From the NCBI GenBank assembly GCA_964633715.1, contig CAZWHQ010000001.1, positions 1 through 64,000 on the forward strand: 64,000 bases of DNA. The letters run 5' to 3'. Each line of letters opens with the position of its first letter. Position 1 is the first letter of the stretch. The position numbers and the translations under genes were made by a program. Of the stretch, positions 18,244 through 28,216 are shown piece by piece. The notes below the pieces were generated by a model. That model was not told where the DNA came from. It saw only the letters and a list, made by a program, of their open reading frames with translations, and searched no databases. The DNA comes from JAUWVG01 sp964633715 (lineage in GTDB: Bacteria > Acidobacteriota > Aminicenantia > Aminicenantales > Aminicenantaceae).

Positions 18244-19607
18244 TGCCGGACGCCGCAGTTTGTCTGGATTGGATAGATTCTTTTGTTGCCACAATCCGTC
18301 CTTTTGTTCATGTCCGTCTGACAGATCGGATGTTGATTCGGATGCCCAACCAGTCCTTTAAGTTGAACAAAACAGGAGCCCGTGTTCTTCATCATATCCT
18401 TCAGGGTGGTTCGATCGAGGATATTGTTAAAAAAAGATCTTTTGACAAAGGACTCCCCAAACAGCTCCACGCCTTCTTTTCTGATCTTTCCCGCATATTG
18501 AGTTCCTCTCTCTGTGATGAATACACATCTGTGAGCCTTGACCGGGTGAAATTCGAACTCGGATATATCACACTGCCGGTTTTATCTGAGGTGGCGGTCA
18601 CCTGGCGCTGTAATATCAAGTGCCAGTTTTGTTATGCCGCCTGCCGATGTGTCTCCAGCGCAGAGGATGAATCTGATTTGGAAGAACTGTCGACATTTGA
18701 TATGAAGCGGGTTTTGGATCTTATTTCCCGAGACGCCGAAGTTCCCAGTGTATCCTTTACTGGGGGAGAACCTGTGCTCCGGTCTGATTTGAGTGAATTG
18801 ATCGCCTATGCTTCCGGTTCTTTAGGCCTGCGTGTCAATCTGATCACCAATGGAACACTTATATCCGAACAACTCGCAATGGAGTTTAAAACGGCCGGAC
18901 TGGCCTCCGCTCAGGTCAGCATTGAATCTCCGGATGAGGATGTTCACGATGCACTGTGTGGAGTTAAGGGAGCCTTCAAATCCTCTCTGAATGGATTAAG
19001 AGCACTCCAGAATGCTGAGGTGGCGGTTCATCCCCACGCCACTCTCTGCCGTCCAAACAAAAGCTCTCTTCTCAGGATGGCCCCGTTTGCTGAGTCGTTG
19101 GGAGTCGACAGGTTCTCCATGAACATGATTATTCCTGCCGGACGCGGCATAAATGAGACGCTATCAGTGAAGTACAGTGAAGTGAAGGATATTGTTCTGA
19201 AAATACAATCGACTGCTGATTCCGCCGGCGTCGAATTCATGTGGTACTCGCCAACACCGCTATGTCTATTTAATCCTATTTCCCATCAGCTGGGGAACAA
19301 GGGCTGTAGTGCCTGTGAGGGACTGCTGTCCATAGATCCTTTTGGGCGCGTGCTGCCTTGTTCCAGCTGGAAAGAGCCTGTGGGGAATCTTCTTAAGGAA
19401 GGATTTCAGTCCATATGGTTCGGAAAACAGGGGAAATATTTACGTGAGAAACGGATGGCCCATCCAAGCTGTAGAGAATGTGATTTATTTGCTGTGTGTC
19501 ATGGGGCTTGTCCGTTGTATTTTAAAGCCTATGGCTATGAAGAGATAGCTCAACCGCTAGAGAGACTTAAAATCAGAGTGCAGCTCTATCAGAGGAGTTT
19601 ATCATGA
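18243..19607 (+). CDS. PqqD-like/radical SAM/SPASM peptide maturase
   Basis: A 454-residue protein with three parts. Residues 20-90 resemble a PqqD-type peptide-recognition domain (VRLTDRMLIRMPNQSFKLN, then TGARVLHHIL and a GSIEDIV helix). The radical SAM core has C123, C127 and C130 (Cx3CxxC in CNIKCQFC) and SFTGGEP. A SPASM-type C-terminus carries GCSACEG, LPCSSW and CRECDLFAVCHGACP, enough cysteines for auxiliary clusters. Enzymes of this design modify ribosomal peptides or proteins. GGAGGAGG lies six bases before ATG 18243, and the start overlaps the stop of the Cys-His protein, its likely substrate. The four-base overlap with the next gene completes a coupled trio. Confidence 0.88.
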   Translation: MPDAAVCLDWIDSFVATIRPFVHVRLTDRMLIRMPNQSFKLNKTGARVLHHILQGGSIEDIVKKRSFDKGLPKQLHAFFSDLSRILSSSLCDEYTSVSLDRVKFELGYITLPVLSEVAVTWRCNIKCQFCYAACRCVSSAEDESDLEELSTFDMKRVLDLISRDAEVPSVSFTGGEPVLRSDLSELIAYASGSLGLRVNLITNGTLISEQLAMEFKTAGLASAQVSIESPDEDVHDALCGVKGAFKSSLNGLRALQNAEVAVHPHATLCRPNKSSLLRMAPFAESLGVDRFSMNMIIPAGRGINETLSVKYSEVKDIVLKIQSTADSAGVEFMWYSPTPLCLFNPISHQLGNKGCSACEGLLSIDPFGRVLPCSSWKEPVGNLLKEGFQSIWFGKQGKYLREKRMAHPSCRECDLFAVCHGACPLYFKAYGYEEIAQPLERLKIRVQLYQRSLS

Positions 19608-20584
19608 TATCAGTACCAGCCCTTTTTGGCTTTCCTCCGCCGGAAAAACGGGATAGTGTAAGGTTTTATGTTGGCAAAAAACTGCCCTACAATCTCCGGA
19701 TTCATTTGACGTTTGTCTTATTGATTGTGGGATTTACTTTGCAGACTATCTTTTTAAATCCAGAGGTGGGTCTCCCTTTCCTGGTATTGGGAATGGTTCT
19801 GGTGTTTGTGAAAGGATATGACAGCCGTGCAAGATTAAAGACGTTCGATCTGGATCCGAATTGGAAGACTGTCTCCATAGAAAAGATACAGGAAATTGAG
19901 AGGCTTCGTTTGAGAAACAGAAAGTGGGACAGTGATGCTCTGGACATATCGAATGCTTTGGGTGTTTTTGGCCTCTTGTTGTTCAGCGGCATGGCCATCG
20001 GTCTGTCGATTATTCTTGGCCATCTGGCAAAAGATTCAAGGATTCTTCTCATTTTACTGACGGATACAGTTATTCTTGTTGTTCCCGTCTGGTTTTCTGG
20101 GATGAAGTTTATCCTGAAACAGCCCAATCTGGCTATTCGAGTGAAAATTATCCTGAAGCTTTTTAAGGTTTTTCAGGACTTGGAAAAGGGGGAGACATTC
20201 AAACCTGCTTTGATGTTGTCCAAAGATGAGAACGAAAAAGCAATTCCTGTAGACGCCCGTTTTTCAATCCAGTTTCCTCATTCTCCTGATGATTTTTACG
20301 GACTGCAAGCCCAGATCAATCTTAACGTTGTCCAGGGAACCAGCTATCCCTATTTTTACTGTGTCCTGGCTGCAAAGCCGGGATTTCAATTGGCCTCATA
20401 CAGAGATAAAATAGACTGTCCAAAATCTGTTATTTGTGAAACTCAAAAGGACGCCCATGCTGAAGTGCTGGTCATACGGCAGAAAACCACAAGAAAATCG
20501 GGGTACCACACGAAGGAAACTCGTTGTGAGGAAATTCTTGTTGCAGCTTTGGAAGGCGGCCGGAAAATTGTCGATTCAGCGTAA
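19604..20584 (+). CDS. Four-helix membrane protein of the Cys-His/radical SAM locus
   Basis: A 326-residue protein with two pairs of hydrophobic helices (about residues 32-49 and 54-69, then 118-137 and 146-164) and a cytoplasmic C-terminal domain of about 150 residues. I do not recognise the family. Its ATG overlaps the maturase stop (ATGA) and has AGAGGAG upstream, so translation is coupled. It may position or export the modified product, or act on it; nothing in the sequence shows catalysis. Confidence 0.78.
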   Translation: MISVPALFGFPPPEKRDSVRFYVGKKLPYNLRIHLTFVLLIVGFTLQTIFLNPEVGLPFLVLGMVLVFVKGYDSRARLKTFDLDPNWKTVSIEKIQEIERLRLRNRKWDSDALDISNALGVFGLLLFSGMAIGLSIILGHLAKDSRILLILLTDTVILVVPVWFSGMKFILKQPNLAIRVKIILKLFKVFQDLEKGETFKPALMLSKDENEKAIPVDARFSIQFPHSPDDFYGLQAQINLNVVQGTSYPYFYCVLAAKPGFQLASYRDKIDCPKSVICETQKDAHAEVLVIRQKTTRKSGYHTKETRCEEILVAALEGGRKIVDSA

Positions 20585-20589
20585 AAAAA

Positions 20590-23190
20590 TTAAAAAAAGA
20601 ATCCTGCTCGAACATAGATGCTCAATTCTTCTTCCGAACTGGCCGTAGCTATGCTAAATGTGTAGGTTCCTTCCAGAAATGAAAACCACAGCCCTCCACC
20701 AACAGCCGAATGCCAGGTGTCTGAATTTTCTCCTTCAAGGTAGACCCGGCCGATGTCCGAGAGACCAAAAATTCCCATTTCTCCAGGTATGAAGATGTAA
20801 AGGTCACCCAGACGGAGGCGCAGCTCGGCATTCCCATATAGACAGCTGTCGCCGGCAAACCGCTGTGAGCGAAATCCACGAACGGTCGCGTCTGAACCTG
20901 AAAGACTCCCTCCTCCAATAAAGGCGGCTTCATGGAAAGGGTAGTCGCCAAAGACCTGTTTCCCCCCTAACCTGAATGCCAAGGTCGGTTGCATGGACAT
21001 AGAGGAGGCTGTGAGGTCAGCTGAAATATTTCCGGAAATCGTGCCGAAACTGCTTTTAACGTCGAAAAGTGAAGGAAAATATTTTCCTTCTAGATTGAAA
21101 TAAACTCCGCTTTTATTTGGATTGTTTTTTTTATTTGTCTCGAAATTGAATTTGGCCCAGAATCCAAGCTGCCCAAAATTATTTGCACCGTAAGAAGTGA
21201 CAGCTGTAATGATGTGGTCTTCATCCTGTTTTGTTCTGGAGTACTTAAAAGTCGGGCCTGCTGAAAATGCCAGAGAGGAACTTATCTGCACTGTAAAAGA
21301 GGGATCTAGAATGTACTGTTCCTGACGAACCCGGAAATATTCTGAAGATTTGTTGTTGGTTGTTTCGTTGCCAAAGCCGAAAAAACGGAGGATTTCAATC
21401 CCGGATGCAAGTGCTCTCAAATTGAAGAAATTTTGAGAATTTTGTAGATGAAACTCACCCCTATAATCCATTCTGAATGCGCGGGGAAGCGAGGCGTATC
21501 CAAAACGCAGAGTTTGTGATGTGCTGAAAGAAAGTTTCCGGAATCCATAGGTCTTGGTGTTAAATCCTGCTCCTATAAAAGCTCCAATATCCGGTCCTCC
21601 TCCGAACCACAGTAATGGTTTTGTAAACTGACCCCATTCTTGCGGCGGAATCCATGGAGCGTGTGCTTTGAGTATGGGTTTGGTGTAGGGGCGTCTATTC
21701 ACTCTTGTGCCGGTTCCACGTTTGATTTCAGGAGTTCCTTCGTGGTCGTAAATACGGAGCCCCCCACCTCTGAAATCATCAATCCTCTCTTGGCCTGGTC
21801 CGCCGATCACACGGATTAGAATTCCATTGTTGTGGCCTCCCTGTGAAATTACCTTGTCGTTGCCGGCAAGGAGATGCAGGCGTATTTCTCGTGTTTCATC
21901 ACGAAAAAACCTGCGCTTGTAATAAGGCTCTGTAGAAGATCCTTCCTCCTCTGGAGGAAGAGATATTCGAATTTCAACTGAAGCATTAGCCATTCGTAAG
22001 ATCTCTACACGTTCGGATCGGTTCGTCAAATAGATATCGACCTGATGAGCGAGATGCTCATAGAATTGATTGGATATACCTATCAGATTGTCTCTGCGTT
22101 TTTTTAGGGCATTTTCAAGTTTGGGTCCTTCGATCTGGTAATATTCAGGGGGGAGGCGTCTCACCGCGTCTTCAATCACCGTATCGGACAAACGGGCTTT
22201 CAGGTCTCGGGCAACAGATTTCCAAACAGGTTTTTCTAAGTCTGAAAGGAGATATCGATCGACATCCCAGCTGCCGTAGGTCATCCCATATATTCCTGAA
22301 TAGTCCTCTTCAAAATTAAGAAGGTAAGGAATGGTGGTCCGGCTGATGGACAGCATTAGTCCGTCATACCTGCAAAAAACCTGATCCCGATCTCCAGGGA
22401 TGGGCTGCCAAAATTGCTCTCCAGGTAAATTTGCCCACCTCCACTGCTTGCGGTGCTGGTTCCAATCTCCCATGACAAGATCGAGAAGCCTTGCTTTTAA
22501 ATACGCCTTAGAATCAACACGGTCGCTGGGGCTTTTTTCCAGGCGTTCCCACATCTGCTCGTAATCCAGGATTTCGATGACGCCTGTAAATCCCGGATTT
22601 TTTCCCGATGCTGTAGTGGGCAACTCTTGAAAAGTTCCCATCAATCCTGCAAAATCGCTGCGGTACTCGCCAAGGAGGGGATCGTCCGGCATGATGACAA
22701 GTCTGATTGGGGTTGTGAGAATTCCCGCGGCTCTCATAAGTGTTTCTGCAGCCAAGGGTCCGGATGGTTGAACCGAAGACATTTGATCCTGCACCATCCT
22801 GTCGGCGATCGTTCCTTCCAATAAAGGGGGGAGGACGGCTGATGGATCCTTATCGATCCCCCTAAAGGTGAAGGAGCGACCGTCAGCCCCCTTTAGTGCC
22901 AGATCCTTTGTCTGCTGTCCGCCAACGGTCATCATAGGAGAAAGGCCTCCTGCTTCATTTTTTAGATCGAGATATTCCAACTCTATGGGCAAAACCCAAA
23001 GTTTCCGATAGTCATTCCCAAGGAAAAATCTGGCTAAACCGCCTCTCCAGTATTGTGGGCCGGCTGCAATTTTCTTGCTTTTCTGGTTTTGAGAAATACT
23101 GGATTTGTTTTTTTCTGAGTCTTCTGCTCCAGATAAGAATGATATTGAGAGGACAAAAAGGGAGAGGATCAAAAGAGTTGTTTTTTTCAT
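20590..23190 (-). CDS. Outer-membrane beta-barrel protein, BamA/TamA-like C-terminus
   Basis: An 866-residue exported protein with a signal peptide (residues 1-22). Residues 200-330 contain GDWNQHRKQWRW and PIPGDRDQVF. This segment also occurs in surface-antigen proteins where it resembles a kinase-like fold; that resemblance is from memory and weak. From about residue 520 the sequence has amphipathic strands, GGGSLSGSDATVRGFRSQRF (the BamA/TamA strand-turn motif) and a terminal phenylalanine (SIYVRAGFFF), as expected of an Omp85-type barrel. It converges on the four-helix gene with only 5 bases between stops and no hairpin terminator. The secreted ligand or substrate is unknown. Confidence 0.78.
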   Translation of the reverse strand: MKKTTLLILSLFVLSISFLSGAEDSEKNKSSISQNQKSKKIAAGPQYWRGGLARFFLGNDYRKLWVLPIELEYLDLKNEAGGLSPMMTVGGQQTKDLALKGADGRSFTFRGIDKDPSAVLPPLLEGTIADRMVQDQMSSVQPSGPLAAETLMRAAGILTTPIRLVIMPDDPLLGEYRSDFAGLMGTFQELPTTASGKNPGFTGVIEILDYEQMWERLEKSPSDRVDSKAYLKARLLDLVMGDWNQHRKQWRWANLPGEQFWQPIPGDRDQVFCRYDGLMLSISRTTIPYLLNFEEDYSGIYGMTYGSWDVDRYLLSDLEKPVWKSVARDLKARLSDTVIEDAVRRLPPEYYQIEGPKLENALKKRRDNLIGISNQFYEHLAHQVDIYLTNRSERVEILRMANASVEIRISLPPEEEGSSTEPYYKRRFFRDETREIRLHLLAGNDKVISQGGHNNGILIRVIGGPGQERIDDFRGGGLRIYDHEGTPEIKRGTGTRVNRRPYTKPILKAHAPWIPPQEWGQFTKPLLWFGGGPDIGAFIGAGFNTKTYGFRKLSFSTSQTLRFGYASLPRAFRMDYRGEFHLQNSQNFFNLRALASGIEILRFFGFGNETTNNKSSEYFRVRQEQYILDPSFTVQISSSLAFSAGPTFKYSRTKQDEDHIITAVTSYGANNFGQLGFWAKFNFETNKKNNPNKSGVYFNLEGKYFPSLFDVKSSFGTISGNISADLTASSMSMQPTLAFRLGGKQVFGDYPFHEAAFIGGGSLSGSDATVRGFRSQRFAGDSCLYGNAELRLRLGDLYIFIPGEMGIFGLSDIGRVYLEGENSDTWHSAVGGGLWFSFLEGTYTFSIATASSEEELSIYVRAGFFF

Positions 23191-23305
23191 GACGCTCTTC
23201 TTTTTTGTTTAATAAACATTGTCTGTAATTATTATCATATTCAGACTGAAGGATTCAATATATTGTTTTTTTATTCGTTTGCATTCATAATTTATTCATC
23301 AGGCT

Positions 23306-23734
23306 ATGAACGAAAAAGACTGGATTTACAGACAATCTGGAGTTGTGCCCTATTGTTTTAATCAGGATGAGTTAAAAATTCTGCTCATCACAACACGGCA
23401 CCGCAAACGATGGATCATCCCCAAAGGCATTATAGATTATGGTTTTTCGCCTCAAGAATCGGCAAAAAATGAGGCTTATGAAGAGGCAGGAATTGAGGGG
23501 ACAATTGATCCTCTCCAGATTGGTGAATACCAATTCCAAAAATGGGGTGGACAAGTGACTGTAAAGGTCTTCCTCTTCGAAGTGACCTTTGAACATGAGA
23601 ATTGGCCGGAGTCGTTTTTTCGACAGAGGAAATGGGTCAGCATTGAAGAAGCCTTACAGCTTGTTGATCTTGAGGGACTCAGAAATATATTGCTTAAGCT
23701 TCCCTCGGTCCTCAAAAAGCGGACGATGTCTTAG
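23306..23734 (+). CDS. Nudix hydrolase with a variant Nudix box
   Basis: A 142-residue Nudix protein. Its fold is clear: WIIPKGIIDYGFSPQESAKNEAYEEAG aligns with the Nudix box, and GTIDPLQIGEY and VKVFLFEV follow as usual. Two box positions deviate: the conserved Glu of GxxxxxE is Phe (YGF) and the Arg of REUxEE is Asn, while the metal-binding EE pair (AYEEAG) is kept. DIPP-like relatives cleave dinucleoside or inositol polyphosphates and, in some cases, polyphosphate. It faces the polyphosphate cluster and ends 7 bases from the PPK2 gene stop. Confidence 0.83.
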   Translation: MNEKDWIYRQSGVVPYCFNQDELKILLITTRHRKRWIIPKGIIDYGFSPQESAKNEAYEEAGIEGTIDPLQIGEYQFQKWGGQVTVKVFLFEVTFEHENWPESFFRQRKWVSIEEALQLVDLEGLRNILLKLPSVLKKRTMS

Positions 23735-23741
23735 GCTAGAT

Positions 23742-25226
23742 TCAAAGATGTTTTTCGACGGTATCGATCACGGTTTCCAACGTTTTTATTCGGGCATATA
23801 ATTTGGAATTGGCTTCGATGACCGTCCATGGCGCGTAACTTGTGCTGGTTCTATAAAGCATCTCATCGGCTGCGATTTTATAGAGGCCCCATTTTTCTCT
23901 GTTCCGCCAATCTTCATCTGTGATCTTCCACTGTTTATGTTTGGTTTTCTGCCTTGATTCAAACCGTTTAAGCTGCTCATCCTTGCTCACATGAATCCAG
24001 AATTTTAAAATGACGGCTCCAAAATTTGCCCAGTGTTCTTCCATTTCATTGATTTCAGAGTAGGCCCTTTTCCACTCCTTTTCTGTACAAAACCCTTCAA
24101 TCCTTTCAACAAGAACACGTCCGTACCAGGATCTGTCAAAAATAACCACATGCCCGGCCTTAGGGATGTTCATGCTGAAACGCCACAGATAATGGTGCCG
24201 CAGTTCGATTTCATTTGGGGCTGCTGTGGTTACAACCTCATATCCTCTCGGGTCCATTCGCTGGACGAGCCTTTTTATGCAACCCCCTTTTCCGGCCGCA
24301 TCCCATCCTTCAAAAGCCATAATCACAGGAAGTCTTCGGACATAAATTTCATGTTCGATTTCTCGTATCCTTTCCTGATGTTTTTTCAGTGCGCGTTCGT
24401 ACTCCTCTCTGCTCAAGGAAAGGGAAAGATCGCACCGGTCTAGGATGGAGTTAGAGAGTTCTTGAAGTTGAATCATGGACTTCTTTTCAACACGTTTGGA
24501 TTTTCGCGCCAGTTTTACAGCGGCGATTTTGTTTTCAATCATATCGATTGCTGTCTTGAACACCTTTATAGTGGAATAACGGCGATCATGCGATTCCACG
24601 ATGGTCCAGGGTGCAGAAACCGAGTGGGTTTTGGTCAACATCTGTTCATAGGCTTCGATATATTTGTCGTATTGCTCATGGTGTTTCCAGTCTTCCTTGG
24701 TGACCGTCCATTTTGTCGATGGATTGTGAACGAGGTTCTTGAATCTCTTTTTTTGCTCCTTTTTATCGATATGAAGAAAAAATTTAATGATTAAATATCC
24801 GTCATTGATGAGCTGTCTTTCAAATGATAGAATTTCGTCGAACGCTTTCAACCAGACGCTCTTTTTGACTGTTTTGTCGACTCTTTCTTCCAGGACGCGT
24901 CCACACCAGCTTTTGTCGAAAATGGCGATCCGTCCCCTTCCTGGAATTTTGATCCAGAATCTCCATAAAAATGGCCTTAAGCGCTCTTCTTCATTAGGAG
25001 GGTGAATGGGATAAACCTTAAAACCCCTGGGATCTAAGGAGAGTGTGAGTCTGTTGATAAGCGTTCCCTTTCCGGCCGCATCCCATCCCTCAAACAGGAA
25101 AATTATCGGGATTTTTAAATCTTTTGCTTCCCTCTGGAGTTCGCCCAGTTTTTGTTCGAGTTCGGAATGGAGCTCCTTATAATTAGCTTTTGAGATTTTT
25201 TTTGACAGGTCGAATTTTTCTAGCAT
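23742..25226 (-). CDS. pap: Two-domain PPK2, polyphosphate:AMP phosphotransferase
   Basis: A 494-residue tandem PPK2 protein. It should transfer phosphate from polyphosphate to AMP, giving ADP. Each half has the Walker A motif FEGWDAAGKG (near residues 45 and 305) and an aspartate Walker B region. In the second half the lid motif is intact (FDRSWYGRVLVERI), while the first has FDKSWCGRVLEERV. In class II enzymes the C-terminal half is the active one, which fits this difference. The start overlaps the CHAD gene end by 7 bases, so pap, CHAD and ppk1 form an operon read right to left. Confidence 0.93.
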   Translation of the reverse strand: MLEKFDLSKKISKANYKELHSELEQKLGELQREAKDLKIPIIFLFEGWDAAGKGTLINRLTLSLDPRGFKVYPIHPPNEEERLRPFLWRFWIKIPGRGRIAIFDKSWCGRVLEERVDKTVKKSVWLKAFDEILSFERQLINDGYLIIKFFLHIDKKEQKKRFKNLVHNPSTKWTVTKEDWKHHEQYDKYIEAYEQMLTKTHSVSAPWTIVESHDRRYSTIKVFKTAIDMIENKIAAVKLARKSKRVEKKSMIQLQELSNSILDRCDLSLSLSREEYERALKKHQERIREIEHEIYVRRLPVIMAFEGWDAAGKGGCIKRLVQRMDPRGYEVVTTAAPNEIELRHHYLWRFSMNIPKAGHVVIFDRSWYGRVLVERIEGFCTEKEWKRAYSEINEMEEHWANFGAVILKFWIHVSKDEQLKRFESRQKTKHKQWKITDEDWRNREKWGLYKIAADEMLYRTSTSYAPWTVIEANSKLYARIKTLETVIDTVEKHL

Positions 25227-26065
25227 TCATCCTCCTGTGTGACCTCTAGGAAAACACCCCATTTATTTTCAAAATCTTCGAGTTTAATGGTTTTTTCCTT
25301 CTGAAGAACTTTCTCGAATGTTACATAGGAGTTTTTATCGAAATATTCAGAGTCCTTAAAATCCTCTTTGAAATCTTCGAGCATTTTAAGCCCGGTATCG
25401 AAATCATGCCATTTTCCCAGTGCCTGGTGCACTCCTCGTAAGGCGTTGTTGATGTCTTGGAGAGCACTTTTGTCAGGAAAGCATTTTTGTATGATTTCCA
25501 GAGTGAAACGGGTTTCTTTGGAGAGAATCCTGATGGCATGGTAATCTTTTTCGACAAAGTCGGGGTGGCTCCTAAAAAATAAAAGTTCATCGATTAATGT
25601 CTTCAATTGCTCTTCACTTTTGTAGTGGATGTACTCAGAAGAAATGTAAATCAGGACATTTCTCATTTGTATCAAATTCTTCTTGAAGATGTTGAAATCA
25701 AATTTATTCCCTGCCTTGGAGAATCGTTTTCTTGCTTTCCATTCCTTTTCTTTTAAGAAATTGACATATTCGCTCAATTCTAGATCGAGTGAAGAAATAT
25801 TTTCACGTGCCAGTTCTTGTTGCACATGGATATCCCGGATTTGGCCAGCAGATTTAAACAGCTTCTGGATTTTCTGCATGTCCTTTTCAGGGCGGAAGAT
25901 GGGATTGATGTGACTGATCAGATGAAAAAATGCCCGCAGTCGTTTGATGTCTACCCTGAGTTCATGAATTCCTTCCTCATCAAAAACGGATACGGCGGGC
26001 AGGAAATGTTGTCTTATTTTTTGTTCCTGAGCCCTGTAATACGCGCCAAAACAGTCAATCGTCAT
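25220..26065 (-). CDS. CHAD domain protein (polyphosphate-binding)
   Basis: A 281-residue all-helical CHAD protein. The conserved-histidine signature is HELRVDIKRLRAFFHLI in the N-terminal third. It also contains HDFDTGL in the second half, with many Lys and Arg residues lining the helices. CHAD proteins bind polyphosphate and associate with polyphosphate granules. It lies between the ppk1 and pap genes on the same strand, 9 bases after ppk1, which supports that role directly. It lacks the catalytic residues of CYTH enzymes. Confidence 0.9.
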   Translation of the reverse strand: MTIDCFGAYYRAQEQKIRQHFLPAVSVFDEEGIHELRVDIKRLRAFFHLISHINPIFRPEKDMQKIQKLFKSAGQIRDIHVQQELARENISSLDLELSEYVNFLKEKEWKARKRFSKAGNKFDFNIFKKNLIQMRNVLIYISSEYIHYKSEEQLKTLIDELLFFRSHPDFVEKDYHAIRILSKETRFTLEIIQKCFPDKSALQDINNALRGVHQALGKWHDFDTGLKMLEDFKEDFKDSEYFDKNSYVTFEKVLQKEKTIKLEDFENKWGVFLEVTQEDEC

Positions 26066-26074
26066 ACCGCCTCC

Positions 26075-28168
26075 TCATTGTTCCTGTTGTAAAATTCGGT
26101 GGGCTCTTTTGGACAGCTGCAACTTTAAAAATTTATGGATTTGTTCCTGAGCCCTTATTTGTATTGGATTGTCCTGTGGTTTAGAAAAGTCTAAAAGAGT
26201 TCCATTCCGATGTCGAGTTTTGACATTGTCACTCCACTGAATTTCTAAAAATGTGCGCAGTTCATGTTGAATATCCTTGTCATATATTGGACAGGTGACC
26301 TCTACGCGGCGGTCGATATTTCTTGGCATCAAATCCGCCGATGAGATATAATACTTTTCATCTCCGCCATTGCAAAACACAAGAATCCGGGAGTGTTCCA
26401 AATATTTGTCCACGAGGTTTATGGCCTCAATATTTTCACTTACACCCGGAACACCGGGGACAAGCGAAAACATCCCTCTCACATTGAGCTTGATTTTCAC
26501 TCCGGCCTGGCTGGCAAGGTATAATTTTTCAATAATGGCCTTATCCACAAGATTATTCAGTTTAAAAATGATATAGGCCTCCTTTCCTTCTTTGCAGTTA
26601 TCGATCTCGTTTTGGATGAACCTCATAATCTTGCGCCTAAAATTAAAAGGTGAAACCAGCAGATGTTTATAGGACGTGGATTTGTAGTTGTTTTCATAGA
26701 AATCAAATGTTCTTTTGACCTCATTGGTGAGGCGTTTATCTGCAGTAAAAAGATTGTGATCACTGTACAGCCTGGCTGTGTCCTCGTTGAAATTGCCTGT
26801 GCCGAGAATGGCGTATTGGGCTAATTTTGTCTTTTCCTTCCGCGTTATGAGGCATAATTTTGAATGAACTTTGAGGCCCGGCACACCAAAAATGACACGG
26901 GCTCCCTCCTCTTCTAACCTGTTGGCCCAATAGACGTTGGCCTCTTCATCAAATCTGGCCTGAAGTTCCATCACAACTGTGACAGCTTTCCCGTTTTTGA
27001 CGGCATTGATGAGGGCAAGAATGATACTCGAATTTTTCGCCACGCGATAGAGGGTCATTTTTATTGAAGTCACTTTGGGATCGATAGAGGCTTCCCTCAG
27101 CAGATCAATGACATATTGAAAAGATTGGTAGGGATAGTGCAGGAGGAGGTCTTTTTCCCTCATAATTTCAAGAAGGCTTCGGCCTTTTTCGATATCTTTA
27201 TGGGGAAGACTGAGTACGGGTTTATACTTCAAACGTTTGCGGCCGATGTTTGGAAAGGCCATGAAGTCTTTGAAATTGTGGTATCTGGCGCCGGGAATTA
27301 TTGTGTCGTCTTTTGTCAGGCGGAGTTTCTCCTTTAAAATCTCCAGAAAAGGTTTGGGCATCTGTGCGTCGTAGATAAAACTGACAGGATTCCCTCCTTT
27401 GCGCAGTTTTAAACTTTTTGAAATTTTATTGATATAGCTTTGTGAAAGATCGTCATCGATATCGAGTTCAGCATCACGTGTCATCTTTATCGTAAAAGCT
27501 TCATATTTGTCCGCCTGGAAGATGGGAAAGATGTCGTGCAGACAGTACCGAATGACATCATCCAGAAGAATCACATACTTTTTTCCATTTTTTCGTGGGA
27601 GAACGAGAAATCTAGAGAGAACATCTGTAGGGACTTCAATAAGGGCTGTCCTGGGCCTGTCTGGGTGTTTGTCGCGGATGAGGAAAGCGATAAGGTAGAG
27701 TGCTCCATCTTTAAGCTCGGGAAATGTATCGATTTGATCGATCATTATGGGAATCAGTTTAGGCAGGACCTCATTATGGAAGTAAGATTTAATAAAAAGG
27801 CCCTGTTTTGCATCGATCTGCCCTTCATCGATAATAAATATATTTTCTTTAACCAGGTCTTTTAAAATATCCTTGTATATCTGATCAAACTTTTTGTGGA
27901 GCCGCAACACATTGGTCTGAATATCCTTGATCACCTTATTCGGATTGTGGCCGAGAATCTTTTTTGTTTTTTTCCCCAGTTGGGAAAGCCGATTGAGTGT
28001 GGCCACACGAACTCTAAAAAATTCATCAAGATTGGATGAATAGATCCCTAAAAATTTAATCCGTTCCATAAGAGGGACCGAGGGATCGCAGGCTTCGAAT
28101 AATACTCTGGCATTAAAAGACAACCAGCTCAATTCTTTATTGATGTATGTGAGCTTGTCTTGAGTCAT
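26075..28168 (-). CDS. ppk1: Polyphosphate kinase 1
   Basis: A 697-residue PPK1, which makes polyphosphate from ATP reversibly. N-terminal INKELSWLSFNARVL and SSNLDEFFRVRVATL are diagnostic. The phosphorylated-histidine region is VHSKLCLITRKE, and the second conserved His is in LEHSRILVF. Also visible are GTGNFNEDTARLYSDHNLFTA and PRNIDRRVEV. A TTG at 28180 would add four residues; ATG 28168 (MTQDKL) fits the family start better. It heads the ppk1-CHAD-pap operon, 48 bases from the SixA-like gene on the same strand. Confidence 0.95.
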   Translation of the reverse strand: MTQDKLTYINKELSWLSFNARVLFEACDPSVPLMERIKFLGIYSSNLDEFFRVRVATLNRLSQLGKKTKKILGHNPNKVIKDIQTNVLRLHKKFDQIYKDILKDLVKENIFIIDEGQIDAKQGLFIKSYFHNEVLPKLIPIMIDQIDTFPELKDGALYLIAFLIRDKHPDRPRTALIEVPTDVLSRFLVLPRKNGKKYVILLDDVIRYCLHDIFPIFQADKYEAFTIKMTRDAELDIDDDLSQSYINKISKSLKLRKGGNPVSFIYDAQMPKPFLEILKEKLRLTKDDTIIPGARYHNFKDFMAFPNIGRKRLKYKPVLSLPHKDIEKGRSLLEIMREKDLLLHYPYQSFQYVIDLLREASIDPKVTSIKMTLYRVAKNSSIILALINAVKNGKAVTVVMELQARFDEEANVYWANRLEEEGARVIFGVPGLKVHSKLCLITRKEKTKLAQYAILGTGNFNEDTARLYSDHNLFTADKRLTNEVKRTFDFYENNYKSTSYKHLLVSPFNFRRKIMRFIQNEIDNCKEGKEAYIIFKLNNLVDKAIIEKLYLASQAGVKIKLNVRGMFSLVPGVPGVSENIEAINLVDKYLEHSRILVFCNGGDEKYYISSADLMPRNIDRRVEVTCPIYDKDIQHELRTFLEIQWSDNVKTRHRNGTLLDFSKPQDNPIQIRAQEQIHKFLKLQLSKRAHRILQQEQ

Positions 28169-28216
28169 TGATGACGTCAAAAAAACTGCCGTGAGATTTC
28201 CCTAATAAAAAACAGT

